Shown piece after piece: positions 19,020-28,870 of a stretch of 64,000 nucleotides of DNA. The stretch comes from Hafnia alvei (GTDB lineage Bacteria > Pseudomonadota > Gammaproteobacteria > Enterobacterales > Enterobacteriaceae), in assembly GCF_034424155.1 (NCBI RefSeq), contig NZ_CP139992.1:4046012-4110011 (forward strand), read 5' to 3'. Under the pieces are notes generated by a model. The model did no database searches. It saw only the letters and a list, made by a program, of their open reading frames with translations, and had not been told where the DNA came from. Numbering within the stretch: the first letter of the stretch is position 1; the number at the start of each line of letters is the position of its first letter. The position numbers and the translations under genes were made by a program.

Positions 19020-19058
19020 CCGGCATGATCTTTAAATGACTTGATTTTCAGACTATTG

Positions 19059-19072
19059 CGAAGGCCGGACTC
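19059..19072. other. degenerate leuX attachment site, left island end
   Basis: CGAAGGCCGGACTC is identical to 14 bases of the leuX 3' end (37154-37167), after which the match stops. It also shares the preceding GACTTGATTTTCA context with the copy at 26230, which supports a common origin as the flank of leuX. It marks the left boundary of the foreign DNA. Confidence 0.7.
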
Positions 19073-19111
19073 ATTAAATCAACTTAATCAACTTAATCAA
19101 CTTAATCAACG
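19073..19111. repeat. nine-base tandem repeat beside the left att copy
   Basis: The unit AACTTAATC occurs three times in a row (19081-19107), with partial units on both sides. It starts immediately after the degenerate attachment sequence. Confidence 0.75.
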
Positions 19112-19317
19112 GAGTATTATAAAAATACTAATATAAAAACGAATTTATATATTCAATCGGTTTTAGCTAGCATGCACTCAAATCAATAATTTAATAGCCT
19201 CTCAGCAGGGTAAAACATTATTAAAAGGTACGAAGTGTCGGAACGTTTCTGACATTCGCCCCCTAGTCTAACTCTAGGTAAATTTAATTATTAAATAGCC
19301 CTTGGGCGGTTCGCTTT

Positions 19318-19353
19318 AAAAATGACTCTGAAGTTTTTATACCATCAGAGTCA
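19318..19353 (-). terminator. intrinsic terminator of the hsd operon
   Basis: On the minus strand a perfect nine-base stem (TGACTCTGA / TCAGAGTCA, 13-base loop) is followed by TTTTT. It lies about 60 bases past the hsdR stop. Confidence 0.85.
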
Positions 19354-19415
19354 GCTCAGTTTGAGGCAGTATTCAGCTCTACATGAAACGTCATGCCAAA
19401 CCTCAATTTGATCAA

Positions 19416-22400
19416 TCAGCTCTGCAGGTACTTTTTGAAGTTCTCCGCCTGCTCTAGCACGCTTTTGTAGACCTCATCATTGGCCACAGGAGGGAAACCA
19501 TAGCGGTGTAGCAGTAGGATAAGATCTACCTTCAGCTTGGCCTTAATGTCATCGCGGTTGCTCCAGTCAGGGTACTGGGCGCTGTCGTCGACAATCACCT
19601 TCATATCCTTGGCTAATTCCAACATCTTATCTTTGTCATAGGTGAAATCGTACTTTTCGCACATATGCGCAAGGATATCGAGAAACGCCTTCTCTTCCAT
19701 GTCGATGCCGATATCAGCAAACGACATCATCTCGGTCTTAATATCGTAGATCATGTCGGCCATCTGCTGAGTGAACGTGTCGAACTCTTCACCGTTGAGC
19801 ACATCGTTCTCTTTGCGCTGGTTGTACTGTTCAACCAATGCCTGAAAACGCTTGGAGAAATTAATGCCTTGCAGCTGGTTCACCTTTTGGAAATCGCTAA
19901 TGGCTTTTGCCAGCATCTTTTGCAGCAGCTGCATTCGGGTATTAGGTAACTTGATCTTGCCGATACGAGCCATGTACTCGTCGTCAAAGATGTCGATAGT
20001 CTCGGCTTTATCTTCGCCTAAGGTGAAGATCTCTTCTACCCCTTCAGCCTTGAGCGCCTCGGCAATCATCTCACGCACTTTCTGGTTCATCTGCGCGGTA
20101 TCCGGCGCATCGCCCTTAGTCAGTTTGTAGACAATAGAACGCACGGCCAGATAGAAATGAATGCGCTCACGCTCATCCTGAGTGATCTCTTCACTACCCA
20201 CGCAAACGTCATAGGCGGCTTTCAGGCGTTTCACCAATCCCATAAAACGCAGCTCAATCTTCTTGGTCCGCAAAGCAAACTCGGCGGCCCGGTTAAGGCA
20301 TTCCAGCTGTAGCGTCGGTGTGCCAGAGAAGTAACCCCGGCTATCGAAAGTATGGAACACCTGAGCAAGCAGATGCAGGTGATTACGCACCTCACTCAGC
20401 GACTGTTGGATATCTTCAAAGTTGGATTTATCAGCCTTCGAGTACATCGCTAACGCCATATTCATTCGACTTTTGATGCCAATGTAATCGACTACCAAGC
20501 CCTTCTCTTTGCCCTCAAAGCGGCGGTTTACCCGCGAGATCGTTTGAATCAGATTGTGCTTTTGTAGCGGCTTATCGATGTAAATGGTATCAAGTTCGGG
20601 CACGTCAAAACCGGTTAACCACATGTCCACCACAATGGCAATTTTGAAGTTGGACTTAGGGTTCTTGAACTGTTTGTCTAGCTCACGGCGGTACTCCTTA
20701 GTACCGAGCAAGTTATACATGGCCTCATCATCGTCTTGGCCTCGGGTCATGACCATGTTGACCAGAGGAAGACTCATCAATTCATTTTTCTCTTGCTCGG
20801 TCAGAGTGACACCATCGATAGCCTGTTTCGCCTCGAACCACTCGGGGCGCTGAAGTTTCAGTCTCTTATAGAAATCGTAGGCAATCTCGCGGCTGGCACA
20901 AACAAACATCGCCTTGCCTTTGATAGTCGAGCCTTCCGTCACCCGTTTTTCGTAATGCTGGGCGAAATCCTTGGCCAATGCTTCGATGCGATCCGGATCG
21001 CCCAAGATGGAGTTCATATTGGCCGTGGTTTTCTTGCTCTCTTCAATCTGGTGTTCACTGGCACCCAGTTTTTCGCATTCTTGGTAGTACTGCTCGATCT
21101 CTTCCAGCTTACTGTTATCAAGCACCACTTTGGCGGCTCGCCCTTCGTAGACAATCCGCACCGTGATTTCATCGTTAACCGATTCGGTCATCGTGTAGCT
21201 ATCGATGGTAGGGCCGAACACATCCAGAGTGGCGTCGATAGGGGTGCCGGTAAAGCCAACATAGGTCGCGTTAGGCAGCGAGTCGTGTAGATACTTAGCA
21301 AAACCGTAGGTCTTTTTCACCGTTCCGCTTTCAGCATCAATGCTGATCTTTAGGTCGAGGTTGATCTGGCTGCGGTGGGCTTCGTCAGAAATACAGATGA
21401 TATTGCTGCGATTGGAGAGCAGTTGAATATCTTCAGTAAACTTGTGAATGGTGGTCAGGAATACCCCGCCGCTAGCGCATCCGGCCAGCTTGTCTCGCAG
21501 ATCCTGACGGCTGGTGACCGGTTCAATCACCGCATCGCCGATAAAAGCGGTAGCATTGCAGAATTGCTTGGCGAGCTGTTCATCGAGATCGGTACGGTCG
21601 GTAATCAGAACAATGGTCGGGCTGGCAAAATCGACGCTCTTCATCAGCAGGCGGGCCAAGAACTGCATGGTGTAGCTCTTGCCACAGCCAGTAGCACCAA
21701 AGTAGGTTCCCCCTTTACCGGTGCCACCGATATTCTCGCCGTTGGCCGCTATCTGCTTGCGCTCTTTTTTAATGTTGTAGTAAAGCTTGCGGGCGGCGTA
21801 ATACTGCGGATAGCGACAGCAGATCTTCACTTCCTGTTTGCTGGTGTCTGGGAAGAAAACGAAGTTCTTTAACACGTCCAACAGACGGACCGGATGAAAT
21901 AACCCTTGGATTAGAGTGTAAAGACCATTGATGCCATCTTGCTCGGTGGATTCATTACCGTTCACCTTGCGCCAAGCGTAGTAGAATTCGTAAGGGGCAA
22001 ACAGGTTTCCCAGCTTATTGTTCACCCCGTCGCTGAGAATACACAGCGCGTTATAGACGAATAGCTTAGGAATATCGCGCTTGTAGCGCACACAAAGTTG
22101 GCGCCAAGCGTCATAGGTGGTGGCCTCTTCTTCACGTACCGCCGACTTAAACTCGAAGACTACCAGCGGCAGGCCGTTCACATACAAGATACCATCGGGG
22201 ATGCGCAGTTGCAGCCCCCCGTCACGGGTCTGGCCTTCTATCTCCAGTTGATTGACCAACCGGTAGATATTATTGCCCACCTCGGCCATCTCTTCGCCAT
22301 GCCATGTAAATAAGCTGGCTAACTGCTCTGACAAGGTGCGGGTATCCATCAGCTCAATATAGAGGTCTTTCTTATTACGATCTTCACGTTTAAGTAAAAA

Positions 22401-22697
22401 GCCGTTGCTGAGCCAGTGGCAGAAGGTTTTATTGCTCTGGTAGAGGTCGCTGGCAGGAAGCGTCTGCAACTGATGGAGGATGTGAGAAATCTCCCCTTCC
22501 GTGATCCCCTCTGCCTGATACTGGTTGGCTAAATACTGGCGCAGGTCATCGGTAATCAGCACCTCACTTTTTTCTTTGCGCGGCACATTGCCACCCACAA
22601 AATGAGGGTAACAGGGTTGGCCCTCCGCATTCGAGTGCTGCCCCAGTAGGGAGATAATGGCCTGTTCCAGCTTCGCTTCCGTGAAAATATGGCTCAT
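19416..22697 (-). CDS. hsdR: type I restriction enzyme motor/nuclease subunit HsdR
   Basis: A 1093-residue restriction subunit. The N-terminal PD-ExK nuclease is visible as RIPDG (about 165-169) and FEFKS (181-185). The SF2 helicase motor follows with Walker A GATGCGKS (334-341), DEAH (438-441) and GFTGTP (motif III region), then a long helical C-terminal domain that docks on the methylase complex. With HsdM and HsdS it translocates and cuts DNA lacking the host methylation pattern. It lies 93 bases after hsdS in the same orientation and ends at an intrinsic terminator. No damage is visible, so the system looks intact. Confidence 0.96.
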   Translation of the reverse strand: MSHIFTEAKLEQAIISLLGQHSNAEGQPCYPHFVGGNVPRKEKSEVLITDDLRQYLANQYQAEGITEGEISHILHQLQTLPASDLYQSNKTFCHWLSNGFLLKREDRNKKDLYIELMDTRTLSEQLASLFTWHGEEMAEVGNNIYRLVNQLEIEGQTRDGGLQLRIPDGILYVNGLPLVVFEFKSAVREEEATTYDAWRQLCVRYKRDIPKLFVYNALCILSDGVNNKLGNLFAPYEFYYAWRKVNGNESTEQDGINGLYTLIQGLFHPVRLLDVLKNFVFFPDTSKQEVKICCRYPQYYAARKLYYNIKKERKQIAANGENIGGTGKGGTYFGATGCGKSYTMQFLARLLMKSVDFASPTIVLITDRTDLDEQLAKQFCNATAFIGDAVIEPVTSRQDLRDKLAGCASGGVFLTTIHKFTEDIQLLSNRSNIICISDEAHRSQINLDLKISIDAESGTVKKTYGFAKYLHDSLPNATYVGFTGTPIDATLDVFGPTIDSYTMTESVNDEITVRIVYEGRAAKVVLDNSKLEEIEQYYQECEKLGASEHQIEESKKTTANMNSILGDPDRIEALAKDFAQHYEKRVTEGSTIKGKAMFVCASREIAYDFYKRLKLQRPEWFEAKQAIDGVTLTEQEKNELMSLPLVNMVMTRGQDDDEAMYNLLGTKEYRRELDKQFKNPKSNFKIAIVVDMWLTGFDVPELDTIYIDKPLQKHNLIQTISRVNRRFEGKEKGLVVDYIGIKSRMNMALAMYSKADKSNFEDIQQSLSEVRNHLHLLAQVFHTFDSRGYFSGTPTLQLECLNRAAEFALRTKKIELRFMGLVKRLKAAYDVCVGSEEITQDERERIHFYLAVRSIVYKLTKGDAPDTAQMNQKVREMIAEALKAEGVEEIFTLGEDKAETIDIFDDEYMARIGKIKLPNTRMQLLQKMLAKAISDFQKVNQLQGINFSKRFQALVEQYNQRKENDVLNGEEFDTFTQQMADMIYDIKTEMMSFADIGIDMEEKAFLDILAHMCEKYDFTYDKDKMLELAKDMKVIVDDSAQYPDWSNRDDIKAKLKVDLILLLHRYGFPPVANDEVYKSVLEQAENFKKYLQS

Positions 22698-22790
22698 GGC
22701 AATGGCTTCTTATTCGTGTTGTTGTCGGTATGGCCGATCAGATAACAAATGCTGCCTCACCGCAGGTAAACAGTGGGGCAGATGAACTGT

Positions 22791-24221
22791 TTATATCAAT
22801 ACCGCGTTTGCGATCTCAGCTCCATTTTCGTTAAGTTGAATCTCGCCGGAAATCAGTTTAGGTAGCAAGGTGTCGCGAAGATTGACTAACGATTCATTTT
22901 CTTGTCGATTTGAAGACGACTTTTCAAAGAAAGGTTCTAAATAAAGTGAGACAAATCTCTCCATTATTCCCCCAGTTGAGGGAAGAACAAATTGTATCAA
23001 TGACAATTCATTGAAAGTTATCTGTGGAAATGTTCCTGAACGAAGTTCAGCAATTCTTTGGAGTTCATCTGTAGTTTGATTAAGCGTTAACAAAAAATAT
23101 GCAAACAATGGGTTAAAAACATCTTTAGCTCTTAACACCATTAATTTCGTTGAAACTACATAATTGTTTGATTCAAACCCCACATAAGCAAATCTTTTAT
23201 TTTTCGGTCTAATTTCACTAAAAAGAATATCACCTTTTCGAATTGATTTTTTTGCCTGTCCAGGCAATCCATCTACTTTAGAATAATTTGCGTGAAGAAA
23301 ATTACCATTTTCAATATCTCCGGTGTTAAGGAAAATCACCTCATCAACTGTTTTTAACGGATAGGTTTTTGAAACAGTATCAACTAACTCTGAAAGTTTT
23401 GTTTCCAACCACCCTTCCGGCACCCAACCCCCCAAACCAAGTGAAGGCTCAGAGCACTCCTCAAAAGCTGCAGGGAATAGCTGGCGGATATCCTCCGGCA
23501 ATGGTTTGAAGTCGGCACTTTCGCGCACGGCTTTGCGGGCCTCAGCACGGCGTAGCAGCTCATCAGAGAATTCTAAATCCTGCTCGAAAAAGCCTGCATC
23601 CAACGCGTTATCAACCACGGGATCGAAGTCTACAAACCAGGATTTAAACAGGGTTTGTGCCATATTTTCTAGGGTCTTATTGACTTGGCAATTGAGAGTT
23701 ATTTTTTTGTCTAGTGGCGTAAGATTAGCAATAATTACTTTTTGTGTTTCAAGCGAAGGTATGGGAATCGGTAAAGCTTTAATAGTTGCAATATTTGTAT
23801 AGCCTTGAACTGAACCACCTTTAAATTTCTCTAAGATTTTTTTGAACGAGGCACTTGATATGTAGTAATACAGGTACTCTGGCAGCAATTTACTTTGGGC
23901 CGGACGCAGTATTGCAACGGAACTTGAAATCCCAAAGTAATCCGTTTCCTTGTATAAATAACAATTCCCGAATGTCCCTATGATTCCCATCAGCACATCG
24001 CCAGCTTGTAACTTCCTTTGTGCTTTTTTTGTATTCGTAAATAGCTTTGAAAAACTTGATTCAGAGATAAAATCAAAATTATCAAGTTTTAATTTTCCGT
24101 CACCAATATTTTTCGACGTTAAATACATAATACCGGATACTTGTCGCTCAACTTTTGCATGGGCGCCATCAGTTATGTAACAAACATCGCCAAGAGTCAT
24201 TAATGTTGTTTTATTTTCCAT
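22791..24221 (-). CDS. hsdS: type I restriction-modification specificity subunit HsdS
   Basis: A 476-residue specificity subunit with two target-recognition halves. Each half ends in a conserved helical spacer: the first around ITLNCQVNKTLENMAQTLFKSW (about residues 173-195, seen in two parts), the second near the C-terminal LRDTLLPKLISGEI. The two recognition domains set the bipartite DNA target, which cannot be predicted here. Its start overlaps the hsdM stop by 11 bases. The AT-rich base composition in the recognition domains compared with hsdM is usual for HsdS, where these domains are exchanged. Confidence 0.94.
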   Translation of the reverse strand: MENKTTLMTLGDVCYITDGAHAKVERQVSGIMYLTSKNIGDGKLKLDNFDFISESSFSKLFTNTKKAQRKLQAGDVLMGIIGTFGNCYLYKETDYFGISSSVAILRPAQSKLLPEYLYYYISSASFKKILEKFKGGSVQGYTNIATIKALPIPIPSLETQKVIIANLTPLDKKITLNCQVNKTLENMAQTLFKSWFVDFDPVVDNALDAGFFEQDLEFSDELLRRAEARKAVRESADFKPLPEDIRQLFPAAFEECSEPSLGLGGWVPEGWLETKLSELVDTVSKTYPLKTVDEVIFLNTGDIENGNFLHANYSKVDGLPGQAKKSIRKGDILFSEIRPKNKRFAYVGFESNNYVVSTKLMVLRAKDVFNPLFAYFLLTLNQTTDELQRIAELRSGTFPQITFNELSLIQFVLPSTGGIMERFVSLYLEPFFEKSSSNRQENESLVNLRDTLLPKLISGEIQLNENGAEIANAVLI

Positions 24222-25815
24222 ACCCCAGCGCCTCCATATTGGCGCGGATCGCCTGATCCAGCGTTACCGCTTCATCCAACTGTCGATAAAGCGTTTGGGT
24301 CAGCTCCTGCATCTTGGTTTCAAAAGCAATCCCATCATCCTCAATATCAGCAGCTCCCACATAGCGGCCCGGAGTCAGCACAAAGTCGTTGGCCTTCATA
24401 TCATCAAGCGTCGCAACTTTACAGAAACCGGCCTGATCCTGATATTGCTCGACACCGATCTCCTTGGCCTCGATGCGACGCTTGAGTTCGCTCTCGCTGC
24501 TGCGCCAAGCGTGGAAGGTATCAGCGATGGTGGCGATATCCTCTTTAGTCAGCTCTTTTTGAGTACGGCTTACCATAGTGCCGAGATTGCGGGCATCAAT
24601 AAACAGGGTCTCACCGCGACGATCGCGGTAGCCATATTGAGGATTAGCTTGTTTGTTTTTGCTGATAAACCACAGGCATACCGGGATCTGGGTGGTGAAG
24701 AACAGCTGCCCCGGCAAGGCGATCATGCATTCGATACGGTCATCTTCAATCAGCTTTTGGCGGATCTCGCCTTCACCGCTGGTATTCGAACTCATGGAAC
24801 CATTGGCCAGCACAAACCCCGCGGTGCCGTCTTCACTCAGCTTGGAGAGCATGTGCAGGATCCAAGCATAGTTAGCGTTGCCGGTTGGAGGAGTGCGAAA
24901 ACCCGCAAAGCGCGGATCGTTGGTGAGCTCCGCCTCGTTGCGCCAGTCCTTCAGGTTAAACGGTGGATTGGCCATGATGAAATCAGCCTTGAGATCTGGG
25001 TGCTGATCGGCAAAGAAAGTATCAGCCGGACGCTCTCCCAAATTGCCGGAAAGCCCACGCACCGCTAAGTTCATTTTGGCCAACTTATAGGTGGTACTGG
25101 TCAATTCCTGACCGTAAATAGCGATGTCCTTGCTCTTACCCTGATGACTTTCAACAAATTTGAGGGACTGCACAAACATACCGCCAGAACCACAGCATGG
25201 GTCATAGATCTTGCCTTGATAGGGTTCGAGCATTTCAGCAAGCAAGGTCACCACGGCTTTCGGGGTATAGAATTCACCGCCGCCTTTACCTTCGCTGGCG
25301 GCAAACTTGCCAAGGAAATATTCGTAAACGCGTCCAACCAGATCCTCTTCGCTCAGATCGCATTCGTTGGCGAGGGTGTCGATGTTTTCAATAGTATCAA
25401 TGAGCGAAGCGAGCCTTTTCACCTCTAACCCCTGACGGGAGAAGTAGTTATCCGGCAAGGCACCGGTCAGCGACGCATTGCGTTTCTCTATAGTAGAAAG
25501 GGCTGTGTCGATAATCACCGCGATGTCATCTTGCTTCGCGCGGGCTTTGACATAAGACCAGCGGGCTTCTGGCGGTAGGAAGAAGACGTTATCCTGCTGA
25601 TAGAAAACATCCATATCAACAAAGGCTTCTTGGCCGTTGTCGATTAACTGCTGACGCTTGGCTTCGAATTTATCGCTGATAAATTTCAGGAATACCAAGC
25701 TCAACACTACGTGCTTGTATTCGGAAGACTCCACGCTGCCGCGCAGCTGGTTGGCGGTATCCCAAAGTGTTTCTTCGAAGCCTTTGCCAGCTTTCTTGGT
25801 TGGTGATTTAGCCAT
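24211..25815 (-). CDS. hsdM: type I restriction-modification methylase subunit HsdM
   Basis: A 534-residue N6-adenine methyltransferase. SAM-binding motif DPCCGSGGMF (205-214) and catalytic NPPF (283-286) are intact, preceded by the helical N-terminal HsdM domain. It methylates adenine in the target chosen by HsdS, protecting host DNA. It is the first gene of the leftward hsdM-hsdS-hsdR operon. The upstream 400 bases are gene-free and end in the second leuX-derived repeat, so the operon promoter is probably within that gap. Confidence 0.96.
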   Translation of the reverse strand: MAKSPTKKAGKGFEETLWDTANQLRGSVESSEYKHVVLSLVFLKFISDKFEAKRQQLIDNGQEAFVDMDVFYQQDNVFFLPPEARWSYVKARAKQDDIAVIIDTALSTIEKRNASLTGALPDNYFSRQGLEVKRLASLIDTIENIDTLANECDLSEEDLVGRVYEYFLGKFAASEGKGGGEFYTPKAVVTLLAEMLEPYQGKIYDPCCGSGGMFVQSLKFVESHQGKSKDIAIYGQELTSTTYKLAKMNLAVRGLSGNLGERPADTFFADQHPDLKADFIMANPPFNLKDWRNEAELTNDPRFAGFRTPPTGNANYAWILHMLSKLSEDGTAGFVLANGSMSSNTSGEGEIRQKLIEDDRIECMIALPGQLFFTTQIPVCLWFISKNKQANPQYGYRDRRGETLFIDARNLGTMVSRTQKELTKEDIATIADTFHAWRSSESELKRRIEAKEIGVEQYQDQAGFCKVATLDDMKANDFVLTPGRYVGAADIEDDGIAFETKMQELTQTLYRQLDEAVTLDQAIRANMEALGYGK

Positions 25816-26185
25816 GTAAATGCGTTCTCTTTTTCTTATGAAAAATAATCGACGCCCAAGCTTTGGGGGAAAGCCCCAACAAGAAGAAAACCCATCATTG
25901 ATGACTATCTAGCGAGCGTCAGACACTGTATGCGAAATGATATTGGCCGAGATTATCTCATAAAATCAGCTGAACTTAAGTGCTTCAAACCAAATGAACT
26001 CAAGTTTGCTGTTCTCTGACTCGATGAGGCAACCGACTGTTCGCAACGAGTATTTTTATAAACAATATAATGGCGAGTATACCCGCAGATGTACCCACAT
26101 CAGTAAGCTAATGTAGATTGAATCAGGTTGAATTAGGCTGGTTGAAAAACGGAGCAAAACCTTGCGGGGACTGAATTTCAGGCAT

Positions 26186-26208
26186 AAAAAAAGCCACCCT
26201 GAGGTGAC
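26186..26208 (-). terminator. terminator left of second leuX copy
   Basis: On the minus strand a six-base stem GTCACC / GGTGGC (one G-U pair) is followed by seven T. It sits just downstream of a leuX 3'-end copy, where a tRNA terminator would be expected, so it may be the displaced original leuX terminator. Confidence 0.7.
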
Positions 26209-26229
26209 TTGATTTTCATACTAATGGTG

Positions 26230-26248
26230 CGAAGGCCGGACTCGAACC
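26230..26248. other. leuX attachment site copy between two islands
   Basis: CGAAGGCCGGACTCGAACC is identical to 37154-37172 inside the leuX gene. Allowing for one missing C, the match extends left as ATGGTGC, covering the CCA end. This is the left end (att) of the island carrying the integrase, and at the same time the right end of the hsd island. Confidence 0.85.
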
Positions 26249-26369
26249 TAACTCTCCGTAACCTACTGTAATCGCGCATACCATATGATTGAGAAAGGAA
26301 ATTGTAGTAGCGCTCTGTAAGATGGTCTAGTAAATCATTACCACCATGCAGAGCGCCCGCCCGTTACAC

Positions 26370-28637
26370 CTAAGGAGAAACCGATTCAACCAACGATTGC
26401 CAATGTAACGGATCGTTAACAGAAATCATGTCAAAAAGATCTTTAACTGCGTGCTCCAGATCGAAAATTAAATCATTGTTGCCAGCTAAACGCTCTATGC
26501 TATTTGCATGACTAAAGAAATGGACAACCTTTAGAATTCTCTTGGCCTTTTCATCGCCAAAAAGTATCTCAGCGCGTTGGTCTACTGTGCCCTTGTAAAT
26601 CCCGGGAAGTCGAGAGTAAGTATATAATTCAACGAAACGTCTAACAGCATTTGGTAAAAGCATAAGTATCTCATGATCAGTTTTGACGGGAGCATTGTGA
26701 AACTTATGGATGACACCAAAAAGGAAATGATATTCAGAGGCATATTTAGCAAGAGAGCTAGGCATGTTGCCGAAGGTCGTGGAGTTCTCACTTATCCTTT
26801 TAATTAAATACATACGAGCTTGTCTAGGCCCATCTGGTTTAAGTTCTCTAAGCAAATGCAGAAATTCAAAATTATGAGTAGATACAAATAACTGTTTACA
26901 CTGTGTTGTCCATTCAAAATTCCCATTGGCCTGAACCTGATGGAAGAAAAATTCGCGAATTGCTGCCGTTATTTGAAAAATATGATTGGCATCTAAACTA
27001 GAAATCGGATCATCGATATAGACAATTGCGTCACTGAATTGTTGTGGAGTTAACTCTTTAAGTTTTGTCAAGAAATAAGAGAAGGCAATAGCTGTCTTTT
27101 CCCCATCGCTAAGATTTTTTGCTACCCTGCCATTTTTACGGACCAACTGAAAGCGCTCTTGCCCATTATCCTGAACGACTCGAATTTGAACAGCCTCACT
27201 ACCAAGCATGGAAGATAATCTCTTATTGATTTCCTCACGCCCCAACTGAGCCAAACTTATTATAGCCTTCTGAGTGTCAGACTCATTTTTAAGGATTGAT
27301 TCAAATCTAGCAAGGCGTTCTTTCTTAGCACCCAGCCATTTTAATTTTATATCACGGCCAGTTTTATTTTGTTCATTTATAAATTCCTGAACAAAGTGAA
27401 GTTTAACACGTCCTACAGCCCGTTTTTTCTCCGTTACAAAATTCGCTGCTAGTTTATTGTTATCCTCAATCACCTGATTGATATTATCTACAGCATTGGA
27501 AATAGCATCTATAAGGTCTTCTGGCAATGCTTGCGGTTCGAGCGATTTGAAAGGAGAATCGATTTTTTTTTGGACATCACTAGCCAATATCTCAACTGCA
27601 TCGTTAAATGTTCCAACAGAGTTGGTTAACGGTTGAACAGAAGCACGGTATCTACTACGAAATTGAGCATTAAATTCAGCTTCTTTTGGCAAGTCTAAAT
27701 TTATTAATGTAGCCTTAATTTTATTATATAGGCGCTCGACTCTATTTTTATGCTCTGCTAAGTCTTTAGAGAAATGCGCTTTCAGAGCTGATAATCTCTC
27801 ACTATCTAAAGAACCTCCGCAAAACTCGCATGTTTCTTTATCCGAATGAAAATGCAAGCCAGATTCAACCCACTTTTCAATAAGGGGATTTTCCTCTAAA
27901 TGTTTGATGGTATTGCTGAGACTTGGTGTTGTCGCAAGCACTTCACGTGCTTCTTTATACAGAGGAGAAATTGATGGGGTTAAATTAATTCTAGTTACTG
28001 TTAGCGGTCGAACGTTATCAGGAGTCAATGCAAGCTTTAAATCATCCCGCAGTTTATCCTCGTCTAGAAGTTGAGAATTATTGTTGTCTGTGATGGTTTG
28101 CATATCACTTGATAAATGACGTGCAGTGTATGTTTCTATAAGACCAAGTGTCTTTTTAATTTTTGCAGCCGTAGTAGTTTTAGCAGAGGAAAAATTAGAC
28201 TCAAGCTCTTCTTGTTCTTTATTCAACGCATTAATTCTTGCGAGAGTTCGTTTGGTTAAATCTTCGTAGTGAGTAAGCTTCTCCTGAGCCTTTTCAGAGT
28301 CTTTGCCCAGAAGAAGAATTGGTCTAAAATTCTGACCACTAAAATTTAGAGTATCTCGAATAAAATCCGAATTGAATACTCGGATAATTAAATTTGACTG
28401 TGTGAAATTATCCTGTGTGATCCTATCCCCATCAGTAGAAAGTGTAAATGAACACCCTTGCAAATCAGGATTTAACGTTTTACTCTCGAGCTGTGCGAAC
28501 AGCCTTGAAAGAGTTGTCTTACCTGAGTAATTCCAGCCGTATATTAAATTCTTAACACCGAATTCTTGCATCCCAGCAGGCTGAGTATAATTTTCATAAA
28601 CTCCCAACCCACTGATATTCAAAATTCCTTTAATCAT
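26370..28637 (-). CDS. RloC/PrrC-like ATPase with putative anticodon nuclease end
   Basis: A 755-residue AAA_13-type protein. Walker A GWNYSGKTT (34-42) is followed by a long coiled coil interrupted by a zinc-hook CEFC (270-273), then the ABC signature LSDGEK (509-514), Walker B IVYIDDP with SSLDA (538-550) and a switch histidine in STHN. The C-terminal part has RRFVE (666-670) and FFSH (707-710), which fit the Arg-Glu-His triad of PrrC/RloC anticodon nucleases. Those proteins cut tRNA when phage disturbs restriction or damages DNA. The hook favours RloC over PrrC. Nuclease activity is inferred; it is adjacent to, but not in, the hsd operon. Confidence 0.72.
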   Translation of the reverse strand: MIKGILNISGLGVYENYTQPAGMQEFGVKNLIYGWNYSGKTTLSRLFAQLESKTLNPDLQGCSFTLSTDGDRITQDNFTQSNLIIRVFNSDFIRDTLNFSGQNFRPILLLGKDSEKAQEKLTHYEDLTKRTLARINALNKEQEELESNFSSAKTTTAAKIKKTLGLIETYTARHLSSDMQTITDNNNSQLLDEDKLRDDLKLALTPDNVRPLTVTRINLTPSISPLYKEAREVLATTPSLSNTIKHLEENPLIEKWVESGLHFHSDKETCEFCGGSLDSERLSALKAHFSKDLAEHKNRVERLYNKIKATLINLDLPKEAEFNAQFRSRYRASVQPLTNSVGTFNDAVEILASDVQKKIDSPFKSLEPQALPEDLIDAISNAVDNINQVIEDNNKLAANFVTEKKRAVGRVKLHFVQEFINEQNKTGRDIKLKWLGAKKERLARFESILKNESDTQKAIISLAQLGREEINKRLSSMLGSEAVQIRVVQDNGQERFQLVRKNGRVAKNLSDGEKTAIAFSYFLTKLKELTPQQFSDAIVYIDDPISSLDANHIFQITAAIREFFFHQVQANGNFEWTTQCKQLFVSTHNFEFLHLLRELKPDGPRQARMYLIKRISENSTTFGNMPSSLAKYASEYHFLFGVIHKFHNAPVKTDHEILMLLPNAVRRFVELYTYSRLPGIYKGTVDQRAEILFGDEKAKRILKVVHFFSHANSIERLAGNNDLIFDLEHAVKDLFDMISVNDPLHWQSLVESVSP

Positions 28638-28870
28638 CCCTCTTTCCTCTAAAGTGTATGATCATCCTCTCATACGAAAAGTGTGAAAATCATGAGATAA
28701 GAGGTTAATCATTTGTATGAAATGCAACCGAAACGCCTATGTAACGCACCTGAATTTTCGTATTTCATCCACTCTTATAGAAACAAAAAGCTGATGAAAC
28801 GGGATACTACTAGCATCGAATGAATACAGTTCATTTATACAGCATTAGAATTCTTAATCTTACACTTGCT

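Larger units (their letters stand above)
19020..19415. other. junction between core chromosome and left genomic island
   Basis: No gene is seen here. The stretch contains a degenerate leuX attachment copy (19059-19072), a nine-base tandem repeat (19073-19111) and the terminator of the hsd operon (19318-19353). Confidence 0.6.
25816..26369. other. gene-free junction between the two islands
   Basis: No gene is recognised in 554 bases. The left 370 bases should hold the hsd operon promoter. The right part has a leuX-type terminator (26186-26208), the second attachment copy (26230-26248) and an inverted repeat GCGCTCTG (26310-26317) with CAGAGCGC (26349-26356) beyond the stop of the RloC-like gene, a likely transcript end. 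Confidence 0.6.

Noticed and set aside
19073-19111. Possible CRISPR-like repeat
   Set aside because: The units are nine bases with no spacers, so it is a simple tandem repeat.
20736-21290. 184-codon open frame antisense to hsdR
   Set aside because: It is a shadow of the HsdR motor domain; no independent coding signal.
24295-25068. 257-codon open frame antisense to hsdM
   Set aside because: It is opposite the conserved methylase motifs, lacks a Shine-Dalgarno and gives an unlikely protein.
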